Below, piece after piece: positions 30,101 to 37,624 of a stretch of DNA of 64,000 nt. The stretch is taken from the NCBI RefSeq assembly GCF_947493125.1, contig NZ_CANLQB010000001.1, positions 62,001 to 126,000 of the forward strand, read 5' to 3'. Numbering within the stretch: position 1 is the stretch's first letter; the number at the start of each line of letters is the position of its first letter. The translations under genes and the position numbers were made by a program. Below the pieces are notes generated by a model, which saw only the letters and a list, made by a program, of their open reading frames with translations, was not told where the DNA came from and did no database searches. The DNA comes from an uncultured Roseobacter sp. Lineage in GTDB: Bacteria > Pseudomonadota > Alphaproteobacteria > Rhodobacterales > Rhodobacteraceae.

Positions 30101-30190
30101 GAGTTTCCGGGGACGGAAGGCGCGACCTTCAAGGCGCGGATCGTCGATCCGGTGTTCTATGACAAGCATGGGGAGAAGGCGAATGTCTGA
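27176..30190 (+). CDS. soxA: Sarcosine oxidase alpha subunit, copy 1
   Basis: This 1004-residue chain is the usual length. The N-terminal 2Fe-2S-like fold region has GDTLASALLANDQVLVGRS and FKYHRPRG. It is followed by a dinucleotide-binding domain (VMVIGGGVAGLQAAKAA, ~170) for NAD, and a C-terminal GcvT-like tetrahydrofolate domain (~620-1000, with GLLDASTLGKLIVKGPDAG). The folate domain accepts the formaldehyde unit made at the beta-subunit FAD. The end overlaps soxG by 8 nt. Confidence 0.97.
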   Translation: MSTRLATGGRLLNKGKPLQFTFNGKRLRGFEGDTLASALLANDQVLVGRSFKYHRPRGIVASGAEEPNGLVNLGEDGTFEPNQRVTTTELFEGLSAESQNHWPSLEFDVGAINTKLSRFLPAGFYYKMFIHPRPLWKHVYEPFIRQSAGLGRAPKVPDADTYEHFHFFCDVMVIGGGVAGLQAAKAAAVTGAKVLLVEQTAQWGGRAPVDGGTVDGKPVDNFVDEMIADLEAMPNVTLRKRLMGAGVYDHGYVLGYEQLRDHAPESSGPRHRLWRVRAGHVVTAAGAIERPLSFAGNDIPGVMLASAMRDYVVNYGVSAGDRTVVVTNNDDAYLTAFALENAGLRVPVILDARVLATDSPAMAEAKALGIRVMMGHGIAKVQGGKRVTGVGICSQAGEGAVLEEVACDAVAMSGGWSPVVHLWSHCGGKLVWDEAQAHFRPDVDKAPTGAAGEAFVSPAGAAAGDLRLAAVLGSADQAGKAAAEAVGFKHTRAKAPVGETPEEAPMMPVWLMPQGAGAALRSKAWLDYQNDVKVSDVQLAAQEGFESVEHAKRYTTLGMATDQGKLSNINGLATLAGALGSNIPDVGTTTFRPPYTPISMGAIAGEARGAVFQPIRRTPMHDWHDANGAEWEPVGQWRRPYAYVREGESTHDAVMRETKNARENLGLLDASTLGKLIVKGPDAGRFLDMLYTNMMSTLKPGKCRYGLMCSENGFLIDDGVVARIDADTFLCHTTTGGAERIHQHMEEWLQTEWWDWKVWVANVTEQYAQVAVVGPNARKALEKLGGMDVSKEALGFMEWADGELAGFKVRVYRISFSGELSYEIAVDAGQGQAFWDALMVVGHDLGVMPYGTEALHILRAEKGFIMIGDETDGTVIPQDLGLDWAISKKKDDYLGKRAQARTHMTDPERWKLVGLETLSGAVLPDGAYAVGEGVNANGQRTVIGRVTSSYHSPNLGKGIAMGLVLHGPDRMGEVLEFPGTEGATFKARIVDPVFYDKHGEKANV

Positions 30191-30752
30191 GCCAGTGACG
30201 GCGCTCGGGGGTGTTGCTTCCGATGCAGGGATCGCGGCGATTGCTGAAGCGCCCTTGCAGGGCATGATCACCCTGCGTGGAGACCTCTCCGCCAGTGCGG
30301 TGAAGAAAGCGGCCAAGGCCGCATCGGGCGTCGATCTTCCGGGCGCGGGGATGGCGCATATGGACGGCGAGAGCGGTCTCTGCTGGATGAGCCCGGACGA
30401 GCTCCTGGTTCTGTGCCCCTATGCGGAAGCTGCGGAGAGGCTGGAGCGCTTGCAAACGGCGCTGGCCAAGACCCATGCGCTGGCGGTCAATGTGTCGGAC
30501 GCGCGGGCGTCTTTCACGGTGAGCGGACCGCGTGCGCGTGAGGTGATGGGCAAGCTCTGCCCGGTCGATCTAGCGCCAGATCGGTTCACGCCGGGCATAT
30601 TTCGACGCACCCGGATGGCGCAGGTGCCGGCGGCCTTCTGGATGGACGATACTGAGCGCTTTCGGATCGTTTGTTTCCGATCCCAGGCCCAATACGTCTT
30701 TGATCTGCTGACTGTCGCGGCGCAGCCCGGATCTGAAGTATTTTGTTATTGA
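30183..30752 (+). CDS. soxG: Sarcosine oxidase gamma subunit, copy 1
   Basis: This 189-residue subunit starts at ATG 30183 within the soxA 3' end. The GcvT-like C-terminal region shows VNVSDARASFTVSGPRAREV and PGIFRRTRMAQVPAAFW, family marks of the gamma chain. It closes the first sarcosine oxidase set. Compared with copy 2 (181 residues), the N-terminus differs strongly, as usual for this subunit. Confidence 0.93.
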   Translation: MSEPVTALGGVASDAGIAAIAEAPLQGMITLRGDLSASAVKKAAKAASGVDLPGAGMAHMDGESGLCWMSPDELLVLCPYAEAAERLERLQTALAKTHALAVNVSDARASFTVSGPRAREVMGKLCPVDLAPDRFTPGIFRRTRMAQVPAAFWMDDTERFRIVCFRSQAQYVFDLLTVAAQPGSEVFCY

Positions 30753-30870
30753 AATACAGCGCCGTCGGGTTGACCTCCCCCGCCGTTCCCGAGACCTTAA
30801 CCCCGGCGCGCATCAGGCCCGAGAGCCTGTGATCACGCGGCGCGTGGGTTTTGTTGGGGGCATTCAGATC

Positions 30871-31209
30871 ATGAAACATATTGCAGGCGCAGCCTGTCTT
30901 CTTGCGATATCCGCGATGGCGGCACCGCTGGCGGCGGCGGAGAGGGTCTATGACTGCACCGCCTCTTTCAACACCACACGGGGGTTCATCGCCCCGCGGG
31001 TCATCTTCTTTGTGGATGCGCAAAAGGGCACGGTACGGGTGCTGGACGGCATCATCCAATCGGCCGCGGGTGAGCCGCTGGCGGCGAAGCTGGCCAAGCG
31101 GTCGGACAAGGTGCATCGCATCGACTGGGAGGTCAGAAACCTGCCCACGCAGGCCGGGGCGATCAATGTGAAATACCGGGCCAATCTGAACCATGCGGCG
31201 CAGACCTAA
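30871..31209 (+). CDS. Small secreted protein A, apparently truncated by an in-frame stop
   Basis: This 112-residue frame starts at ATG 30871 with a signal peptide (KHIAGAACLLAISAMAAPLAAA). The mature part begins RVYDCTASFNT. After the TAA at 31207 the same frame continues to a TAG at 31281. The continuation aligns without gaps to the C-terminus of the next gene, including the final Gly-x2-Cys-Lys. The intact form would have ~136 residues and two Cys; the frame as written keeps only the first. See findings. Confidence 0.7.
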   Translation: MKHIAGAACLLAISAMAAPLAAAERVYDCTASFNTTRGFIAPRVIFFVDAQKGTVRVLDGIIQSAAGEPLAAKLAKRSDKVHRIDWEVRNLPTQAGAINVKYRANLNHAAQT

Positions 31210-31281
31210 ACCATGGAGGCAGGGGTCGCCGGCTATGACAACGATGCCCGGGGCCAGGGCAGCTGCAAACTCGCGAACTAG
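31210..31281 (+). pseudogene. In-frame C-terminal remnant of secreted protein A
   Basis: This 23-codon continuation after TAA ends GYDNDARGQGSCKLAN before TAG. It is in phase with the upstream frame and matches the paralogue tail GHRGSFHGRGQCK. It is either a decayed end of the gene, a readthrough extension, or a result of an error at the TAA. Confidence 0.55.
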
Positions 31282-31285
31282 GCCA

Positions 31286-31741
31286 ATGCGGAGGTTTCGT
31301 CTGCCCGTGGGGCGTTTTGTGAGGGCGGTCCTGATGGTGGCTGGTCTTGTCGGGGCAGAGGGGTCCGACGCTGCCGCGCGGGGGGTGCTCTATGACTGCG
31401 ATATGAACCCGAACCAGCGCAATGACTTCTGGATCTCCACCAAGATCGGGATTGTTCTGCTCGACAGCGGGGGTGTGGTGGTGTCGGACGGGGTGACGCT
31501 GGCCTATGGGGTCGGCACCGTTCCCGGCACGCTGGTGCGCCAGTCCGAGCGTGAACTCCGCGTGTCCTGGCGGTTGGAGGGTGGGTTGCGGCAGCGTGAC
31601 GACCGGGAGGTCATCCTGCCCACGGCGGAATATGCCGCGACAATCTCGAAACCGTCGCACCGGATTACGGTGCGGGGCAAGCTGCCCGGTCATCGCGGCA
31701 GCTTTCACGGGCGTGGGCAGTGCAAGCCGCGGGCGGAGTGA
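31286..31741 (+). CDS. Small secreted protein B, paralogue of A
   Basis: This 151-residue protein starts at ATG 31286 (MRRFRLPVGR) with a signal-like segment (FVRAVLMVAGLVGAEGSDAAA). The mature domain begins GVLYDCDMNPNQRNDFW and ends HGRGQCKPRAE, so one Cys lies at each end and may form a disulfide. It shares the YDC start, a V-V-x-DG strand and the CK end with protein A just upstream, showing tandem duplication. Function unknown; the periplasm is the likely location. Confidence 0.75.
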   Translation: MRRFRLPVGRFVRAVLMVAGLVGAEGSDAAARGVLYDCDMNPNQRNDFWISTKIGIVLLDSGGVVVSDGVTLAYGVGTVPGTLVRQSERELRVSWRLEGGLRQRDDREVILPTAEYAATISKPSHRITVRGKLPGHRGSFHGRGQCKPRAE

Positions 31742-31770
31742 GCGCCTTGCCATGAGGTTCGGGGCCCGGC

Positions 31771-31817
31771 AGCGGTGAAAACCGCTCCTGCGGAACTTTT
31801 TGAGCCCGTTAACACTT
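31771..31817 (+). promoter_or_regulatory. Hairpin and possible promoter element upstream of sodB
   Basis: AGCGGT-GAAA-ACCGCT at 31771-31786 is a small stem with a GNRA-like tetraloop. GGAAC at 31792-31796 is followed 19 nt later by TT, similar to an element at 26025. The region lies 30 nt after protein B and ~65 nt before sodB. Promoter assignment is tentative. Confidence 0.25.
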
Positions 31818-31882
31818 GATCTCCGGAGCGGCTGCGCTTCATGTGCAGTACACCCAACTGAAATGACCAAAGGGGGCCCGAC

Positions 31883-32482
31883 ATGGCTTTTTCACTTCCT
31901 GATCTTCCTTATGCGCATGATGCCCTGGCATCCAAGGGCATGTCCAAGGAGACGCTGGAGTATCACCACGATCTGCACCACAACGCCTATGTCACCAACG
32001 GCAACAAGGCCATCGAGGGCACCGAGTGGGAGGGCAAATCGCTCGAAGAGATCATTACCGGGACCTATGACGCGGGCGCTGTCGCGCAGAACGGAATTTT
32101 CAACAACATCAGCCAGTTGTGGAACCACAACCAGTTCTGGGAGATGATGGGCCCCGGCGACAGCGCGATGCCGGGCGAGCTGGAGAAGGCGATCACCGAG
32201 AGCTTCGGCTCCGTCGACGCCTTCAAGGATGAGTTCAAAGCGGCAGGTGCCGGCCAGTTCGGGTCGGGCTGGGCATGGCTTGTGAAAGACAGCGACGGCA
32301 GCCTGAAGGTCACCAAGACGGAGAACGGGGTGAACCCCGTGTGCTTTGGCCAGACCGCCCTGCTGGGCTGTGATGTGTGGGAGCATTCCTATTACATCGA
32401 TTTCCGCAACAAGCGGCCCGACTATCTGACCAACTTCCTCGACAATCTGGTGAACTGGGAGAATGTCGCCTCCCGCATGTGA
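31883..32482 (+). CDS. sodB: Iron superoxide dismutase
   Basis: This 199-residue Fe/Mn SOD has metal ligands by motif at His28 (YHHDLHHNAY), His82 (LWNHNQFW), Asp164 and His168 (GCDVWEHSYY). Gln78, four residues before His82, is the position used by Fe-type enzymes, which favours iron over manganese. It dismutates superoxide to oxygen and hydrogen peroxide in the cytoplasm. An intrinsic terminator follows, so it is monocistronic. Confidence 0.96.
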   Translation: MAFSLPDLPYAHDALASKGMSKETLEYHHDLHHNAYVTNGNKAIEGTEWEGKSLEEIITGTYDAGAVAQNGIFNNISQLWNHNQFWEMMGPGDSAMPGELEKAITESFGSVDAFKDEFKAAGAGQFGSGWAWLVKDSDGSLKVTKTENGVNPVCFGQTALLGCDVWEHSYYIDFRNKRPDYLTNFLDNLVNWENVASRM

Positions 32483-32502
32483 GCGACGTCGCAACCTGGT
32501 CC

Positions 32503-32532
32503 AAGGCCTCGCCCTTTTGGCGGGGCCTTTTT
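32503..32532 (+). terminator. Intrinsic terminator after sodB
   Basis: An 11-bp stem (AAGGCCTCGCC with GGCGGGGCCTT, one G-T pair) with a 5-nt loop runs into TTTTT, 20 nt after the sodB stop. Confidence 0.92.
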
Positions 32533-32584
32533 GCTTGTGATGGTCCGCGTTTGAGATCACACCTGTGCCGGAAGGAGGGTCGTG

Positions 32585-33505
32585 ATGCTCAGTGAGCCAG
32601 CCAAGGGCGTTGCGGCGATGGTCGGAACCTGCACGATCTGGGGGCTCTCCTCGCTCTACTACAAGCTGCTTGCGGATCTGCCATCGGCGGAGGTTCTGTC
32701 GCACCGGATGATCTGGTCGCTGGTCTTCTTCGGCATCGTTCTCGCCGTTCAGCGGCGGTTGGGCGCCGTGATCCGGGCGATCAATAGCTGGCAGGCCTTT
32801 TGGCGGGTGGCGCTGGCCGCGCTGATGATCGGCATCAACTGGTGGCTCTTCATCTGGTCGGTGCAAGTCGGGCAGATCACGCAGAGCTCGCTGGGGTACT
32901 ATATCTTTCCGCTGGTGGCCGTGGTGATCGGGCGCGTGGTCTTTGGCGAACGACTGTCGCGCCTGCAATGGCTGGCCGTCGGGCTGGCGACGGCGGCGGT
33001 CGCGATCCTGACCTTCGGCCTGGGAGTGTTTCCGTGGATTGCGCTGACGCTGGCGGTGACGTTCGGGATCTATGGGCTTCTCAAAAAGCAGCTGGCGGTG
33101 GGGCCGGTGGTGTCGGTCACGGCGGAAGCGCTGCTTCTGGCGCCCCTCGCCGTGGTGGTTTTGTTGCAAACCCATCACAATGGCGGCACCTTCTGGGGCG
33201 GCGATGTACAGCGGTTTCTGCTGCTGACGCTCTCCGGGCCGCTGACCGCCGTGCCGCTCATCCTCTTCTCTTACGCCGCGCGACGGCTGACCATGACGAG
33301 CATCGGGTTGTTGCAATATCTCAACCCGACGCTGCAGTTTGCCTGCGCGGTTTTTGTCTTCGCCGAGCTGTTCGGAGCGTGGCATGTGGCTGCCTTTGCG
33401 CTGATCTGGACGGCGCTCGCGCTCTACTCCGGGGTAGCCTGGCGTCAGGACAGGGCGCGGCGCAGCGCGGCGCGTGCAGCCGCCGTGTCCGGCACGGCGG
33501 TGTAG
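32585..33505 (+). CDS. rarD: RarD/EamA-type permease
   Basis: This 306-residue membrane protein with about ten spans opens AKGVAAMVGTCTIWGLSSLYYKLL. It contains INWWLFIWSV and SLGYYIFPLV, blocks specific to RarD in the drug/metabolite transporter superfamily. A GTG at 32582 directly precedes ATG 32585; the ATG is better spaced from GGAGGG. The substrate is unknown (chloramphenicol resistance gave the name). The last 61 nt overlap the 3' end of the convergent LOG gene. Confidence 0.9.
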   Translation: MLSEPAKGVAAMVGTCTIWGLSSLYYKLLADLPSAEVLSHRMIWSLVFFGIVLAVQRRLGAVIRAINSWQAFWRVALAALMIGINWWLFIWSVQVGQITQSSLGYYIFPLVAVVIGRVVFGERLSRLQWLAVGLATAAVAILTFGLGVFPWIALTLAVTFGIYGLLKKQLAVGPVVSVTAEALLLAPLAVVVLLQTHHNGGTFWGGDVQRFLLLTLSGPLTAVPLILFSYAARRLTMTSIGLLQYLNPTLQFACAVFVFAELFGAWHVAAFALIWTALALYSGVAWRQDRARRSAARAAAVSGTAV

Positions 33506-33996
33506 AAGTCATGCAGGCTTGCATCGGCAAAGCCCTGATCGGTCACATGCTGCATCAGCGACATTAAGAGATCCCAATAGCCGTTTGTATTCACGAGAAA
33601 AATCGGCTTCTTATGTAGTCCGAGTTGACGCCATGTGAGCACCTCGAAAAGCTCGTCGAGCGAGCCTGCACCGCCCGGCAGGACCACCACCGCATCGCAG
33701 TTCATGAACATCACTTTCTTGCGCTCGTGCATGGTTTCGGTGACGACATAGGAGGTCAGATCGGTCTTGCCGACCTCCCAGGCCACAAGGTGTTCAGGGA
33801 TGACGCCGAAGGTCACGCCTCCCGCTGTCTGGGCCGAGCGGGCGACTGCTCCCATCAGCCCCACATCACCGGCGCCGTAGACAAGCCGCCAGCCTTCCTC
33901 GGCCAGCGCCGCGCCTAGATTTTCGGCCTCTGCAAGGTAGGCGGCGTCGTTGCCGGGGCGGGAGCCGCAGTAGACGCAAATGGATTTTGGCTGCAT
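33445..33996 (-). CDS. LOG-family (TIGR00730) nucleotide phosphoribohydrolase
   Basis: This 183-residue Rossmann protein has VYCGSRPG at the N-terminus, RKKVMFMNCDAVVVLPGGAG and the PGGxG[TS]xxE motif as PGGAGSLDE. LOG proteins split nucleoside monophosphates, including cytokinin ribotides, giving base and ribose 5-phosphate. ATG 33996 with AAGGA upstream is the start. The tail overlaps rarD by 61 nt in antisense orientation. Confidence 0.92.
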   Translation of the reverse strand: MQPKSICVYCGSRPGNDAAYLAEAENLGAALAEEGWRLVYGAGDVGLMGAVARSAQTAGGVTFGVIPEHLVAWEVGKTDLTSYVVTETMHERKKVMFMNCDAVVVLPGGAGSLDELFEVLTWRQLGLHKKPIFLVNTNGYWDLLMSLMQHVTDQGFADASLHDFYTAVPDTAAARAALRRALS

Positions 33997-34131
33997 TGAT
34001 AGGGTCCTTGCCTTTGAAATGAATAGCAAAACGGCGAGCGGGGTTTTGACCGGTGATAGAGCAGTTGATATGTAGGCTCAACGCCCACGCCGGGCCCCGG
34101 GCGGGCAACATCTGTGAAAGAAGAGAACGGT

Positions 34132-35586
34132 ATGCAGGACGAGGGCACTGAGGTCGGATCAGGTGGGCCACGACGGTGGCTCGCCGGTGTCGTCGTGATC
34201 GGCGCGCTTGCCGCCGGGCTCTTTCTGACAACCAGCCGCGAGACCGGACCCTCGGGCGAAGAGCCTGTGGCAACGGTTGTGCCGGAGGCCTCGGCGCCGG
34301 GGGAGGCGGCGGTTCCTGCACCAGTGGCGGAGGCCCCCGTGACAGAGGAGCCGGCGCCTGCCGAGGTGGCGCAAGCGCCCGAGACCGTGGCACCGACAGT
34401 CGACGAGGTGCGGTTGGAAAGTGACGGGATCGCGGTCATTGCCGGGCGCGCAGAGCCGGGCGCAGAGGTTTCGGTGCGTGTGGATGGCGAGGAAGTGGCC
34501 ACGGCGGTGGCGGATTCGGGCGGGGCCTTTGCCGCTGTCGGCGTGGTTGCGCCCAGCGACGCGGCCCGGGTTCTGACGCTGGAGGCGCAGGGCAGCGGCG
34601 AGGCGGTGATCTCGGAGGAGGACGTGATCCTCGCGCCGATGGCGCCGCAGGTGGCTGAAGTCGAGCCTGCGCCCCAGGAGAGCCCGGCCGAGACAGTGCG
34701 CCAGGACGGCGAGGCGGTCGCGGCCGCTGAGCCCGCCGCCGAGGATGCGCCGGATCAGGTGGCGCGGGCCGCGGATGCGCCTGCTGATGCGGGCGATCAG
34801 ATCGCCACGGCGCCCACGGATGCCCCCGGTGCGGCGGAGCCTGCAGGTGAGGTGGACCAGAGTGCCGCCGGGACCGCACCTGAGCCGGTGGACGAGGCCC
34901 CGCAGAGCGCCGCGACTGCCGAGACCGAGCCGGCCTCCGCCACGCCGGAGGTTGCCGGTGTGGCGGAGGCCGATCCTGCAGAGGCCGCGCCGGAGGTTGC
35001 CGGTGTGGCGGAGGCCGATCCTGCAGAGGCCGCGCCGGAACCCGGCGCATCGCAGTCCGTGGCGGTGTTGAAGTCCACCGCCGAGGGTGTGGAACTGTTG
35101 CAGGCGGCGCCGGAGGTGATGACCTCGGTGGCGATTGACACTATCGGGTATTCCGATGCGGGAGATGTCCAGTTGTCAGGGCGCGCCGTGGCGGGGACCT
35201 CCGAGGTGCGGGTCTATCTCAACAACCGCTTCGTCGCGGCGCTGCCGGTCGATCCCGAGGGGGCGTGGCGCGGCAGCATTCCGGAGATCGACGCGGGCCT
35301 CTATCAACTGCGCGTGGATGAGGTGAACGTGATCGGCAATGTGACAAGCCGTATCGAGACGCCGTTCAAGCGCGAGGCGCCCGCGGTGCTGTCGGAAGCG
35401 GATGCGGCGGGGGCGGGCCCTGTGCGGGCGGTCACGGTGCAAACGGGCGATACGCTCTGGGCCATTGCGCGCGACCGCTATGGCGAGGGGGTGCTCTATG
35501 TGAAGGTCTTTGAGGCCAATCGCCGGGATATTCGCGACCCGGATCTCATCTACCCCGGTCAGGTGTTCGATCTGCCCGTGGAATAG
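34132..35586 (+). CDS. Membrane-anchored LysM protein with Ala/Pro/Glu-rich linker
   Basis: This ~484-residue protein has one N-terminal membrane anchor (WLAGVVVIGALAAGLFL) and a bacterial Ig-like or Bon-like module (~88-150, IAVIAGRAEPGAEVSVRVDG). A long Ala/Pro/Glu/Asp linker contains a duplicated 15-residue unit. A second similar module is at ~340-405 (GDVQLSGRAVAGTSEVRVYL). The C-terminal LysM domain reads TVQTGDTLWAIARDRYG through DLIYPGQVFDLP. LysM binds peptidoglycan glycans, so this likely bridges membrane and cell wall. GTG 34114 is an alternative start. Confidence 0.85.
   Translation: MQDEGTEVGSGGPRRWLAGVVVIGALAAGLFLTTSRETGPSGEEPVATVVPEASAPGEAAVPAPVAEAPVTEEPAPAEVAQAPETVAPTVDEVRLESDGIAVIAGRAEPGAEVSVRVDGEEVATAVADSGGAFAAVGVVAPSDAARVLTLEAQGSGEAVISEEDVILAPMAPQVAEVEPAPQESPAETVRQDGEAVAAAEPAAEDAPDQVARAADAPADAGDQIATAPTDAPGAAEPAGEVDQSAAGTAPEPVDEAPQSAATAETEPASATPEVAGVAEADPAEAAPEVAGVAEADPAEAAPEPGASQSVAVLKSTAEGVELLQAAPEVMTSVAIDTIGYSDAGDVQLSGRAVAGTSEVRVYLNNRFVAALPVDPEGAWRGSIPEIDAGLYQLRVDEVNVIGNVTSRIETPFKREAPAVLSEADAAGAGPVRAVTVQTGDTLWAIARDRYGEGVLYVKVFEANRRDIRDPDLIYPGQVFDLPVE
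34943..35039 (+). repeat. 45-bp tandem repeat in the LysM protein gene
   Basis: Bases 34943-35039 match themselves exactly at an offset of 45 nt, giving just over two units. The encoded unit is EVAGVAEADPAEAAP, in frame. A likely recent slippage duplication in a low-complexity linker. Confidence 0.93.
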
Positions 35587-35655
35587 TCGCGGGTGCGACT
35601 GGCCAAAGCGGGTTTGGTGACTTAGGTAACCCGGTGAACGCACACGGGATACTTG

Positions 35656-37497
35656 ATGCCAGCGGATACGACGACCACCCCAGAGGCAGATGCCGCGGGG
35701 GCCACGCCCAAAACCGACGCCGAAGAACGCCAGTCCGGTCTGCGCACCATCCGGAAGGTCGCCCCTTACCTGTGGCCCGAGGACCCTGACTGGGTGCGGC
35801 GCCGCGTGGTGGGGGCGATGGCGTTCCTGCTGCTGTCCAAGCTGATCTCGGTCGCGACGCCGTTCTTCTATAAGGGCGCGGTGGATGCGCTGGCCGAGGA
35901 GGGCGTGCCGATGCTGGCCTTGGGGGCGGTGGGCCTGACGGTGGCCTATGGGATGGCGCGGCTGATGACCGTTGGGTTCCAGCAGCTGCGCGATGCGGTT
36001 TTTGCGCGCGTGGGGCAGCGGGCGCTGCGGATGCTGGCCTTGGAGACGTTCCAGCACATTCACCGATTGTCGATGCGCTATCATATCACCCGTAAAACCG
36101 GGGGCCTGAGCCGGATCATCGAACGGGGCGTCAAGGGTGTCGATTTCCTTCTGCGCTTCCTGCTGTTCTCCATTGGGCCGCTGATGCTGGAGCTTCTGTT
36201 GGTCGGCATCATTCTCGCGGTGGTGTTCGACATCTGGTATCTGGTCGTCGTGGCGGGAACCATCGCGCTCTACGTCTGGTTTACCTTTGCGGTAACCGAG
36301 TGGCGCGTGAAGCTGCGGCGCGAGATGAACGATCAGGACACCGACGCCAACCAGAAGGCCATCGACAGCCTGCTGAACTTCGAGACGGTCAAGTATTTTG
36401 GCGCCGAGGCACGCGAGGCGCGGCGCTACGACGCCGCCATGGCCAAATACGAGGTGGCGGCGATCAAGACGAACTATAGCCTCGCCTTTCTCAATTTCGG
36501 TCAGTCGCTGCTGATCACCGGCGGGCTCGTGGGCGTGATGGTGATGGCGGCGATGGGCGTGCAGAATGGCGATCTGACCGTGGGCGATTTCGTGATGGTC
36601 AACGCCTACATGATCCAGATCACCATCCCGCTGAACTTTCTCGGCACCGTCTATCGAGAGATTCGGCAGGCGTTGGTGGATATGGGCGAGATGTTCGATC
36701 TGCTGGAACAGCCCGCAGAGGTCACCGATGCGCCGGGTGCGCGCGATCTGGTGGTCGATGGCGGGCGGATCGAGCTCGATGACGTGCGGTTCGGCTATGA
36801 CAGCGACAGGATGATCCTGAAGGGGGTGAGCGTGACAGCGGAGCCCGGCGAGATGGTGGCAATTGTGGGGTCGACCGGGTCGGGCAAATCCACCATCGGG
36901 CGGCTGCTCTTCCGGTTCTATGATGTGAACGCCGGCGCGCTGCGCATCGACGGGCAGGATGTGCGCGAGGTCACGCAAGACAGTTTGCACGCGTCCATCG
37001 GCGTCGTGCCGCAGGACACGGTGCTCTTTAACGACACGATCCGGTACAACATCGGCTATGGCCGCGACGGGGCCACACAGGACGAGATCGAGGCCGCGGC
37101 GAAGGCGGCGCAGATCCACGAGTTCATCGAGCAATTGCCTGACGGCTATGACACGACCGTTGGCGAGCGGGGCTTGAAGCTCTCAGGGGGCGAGAAGCAG
37201 CGCGTGGGCATCGCGCGCACGCTGCTGAAGGACCCACCGATCCTGTTGCTGGACGAGGCGACCTCGGCGCTTGATTCCGAGACCGAGCAGGAGATCAAGG
37301 AGGCGCTGATGCAGGCAGGCCGCGGGCGCACGGTGCTGACCATCGCGCACCGGCTCTCCACCATTGCCGAGGCGGACCGGATCATCGTGTTGGAGCAGGG
37401 TGAGATCATCGAGCAGGGCCGTCATGAGGACCTGCTCGAGAAGGGCGGGCGCTATGCGCAGCTCTGGACGCGACAACAGTCGGACGAGGCCGCCTGA
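35656..37497 (+). CDS. Atm1/HMT-type ABC exporter, fused permease and ATPase
   Basis: This ~613-residue half-transporter has six membrane spans from ~50 to 330. The ATPase shows Walker A GSTGSGKST, signature LSGGEKQR, and Walker B ILLLDEATSALDSE followed by the H-loop AHRLSTI. The N-terminus LRTIRKVAPYLWPEDPDWVRRRVV is typical of the Atm1 group, which exports glutathione-linked or Fe-S related compounds and heavy metals. A TTG at 35653 precedes ATG 35656. It is followed by a 74-nt palindromic element. Confidence 0.92.
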   Translation: MPADTTTTPEADAAGATPKTDAEERQSGLRTIRKVAPYLWPEDPDWVRRRVVGAMAFLLLSKLISVATPFFYKGAVDALAEEGVPMLALGAVGLTVAYGMARLMTVGFQQLRDAVFARVGQRALRMLALETFQHIHRLSMRYHITRKTGGLSRIIERGVKGVDFLLRFLLFSIGPLMLELLLVGIILAVVFDIWYLVVVAGTIALYVWFTFAVTEWRVKLRREMNDQDTDANQKAIDSLLNFETVKYFGAEAREARRYDAAMAKYEVAAIKTNYSLAFLNFGQSLLITGGLVGVMVMAAMGVQNGDLTVGDFVMVNAYMIQITIPLNFLGTVYREIRQALVDMGEMFDLLEQPAEVTDAPGARDLVVDGGRIELDDVRFGYDSDRMILKGVSVTAEPGEMVAIVGSTGSGKSTIGRLLFRFYDVNAGALRIDGQDVREVTQDSLHASIGVVPQDTVLFNDTIRYNIGYGRDGATQDEIEAAAKAAQIHEFIEQLPDGYDTTVGERGLKLSGGEKQRVGIARTLLKDPPILLLDEATSALDSETEQEIKEALMQAGRGRTVLTIAHRLSTIAEADRIIVLEQGEIIEQGRHEDLLEKGGRYAQLWTRQQSDEAA

Positions 37498-37516
37498 CGG
37501 TTGTCCGGTCCGACGC

Positions 37517-37590
37517 GGTGGCCTGGAAGCCCACCCCACCTGCCTGTCCCGACGTCTGTGCTGGCAGGTGGGGTGGGCTTCCAGGCCACC
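37517..37590. repeat. Intergenic palindromic element, copy 1
   Basis: Perfect 28-nt arms (37517-37544 and 37563-37590) begin GGTGGCCTGGAAGCCCACC and surround an 18-nt loop. It lies between convergent genes, 20 nt after the ABC exporter stop and 35 nt before the end of the lipoprotein gene. A diverged copy is at 47491-47565, also between convergent genes. It can fold on either strand and may terminate or stabilise transcripts. Confidence 0.92.
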
Positions 37591-37624
37591 CCTTGTTGCC
37601 ATTGAGACAGGACCTGCCGAGTTT

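Noticed and set aside
27137-30316. 1059-residue open frame antisense to soxA
   Set aside because: It mirrors a clearly conserved gene; the codon bias (G/C in third positions) removes stops from the opposite strand. It is His/Arg/Pro-rich with no domain.
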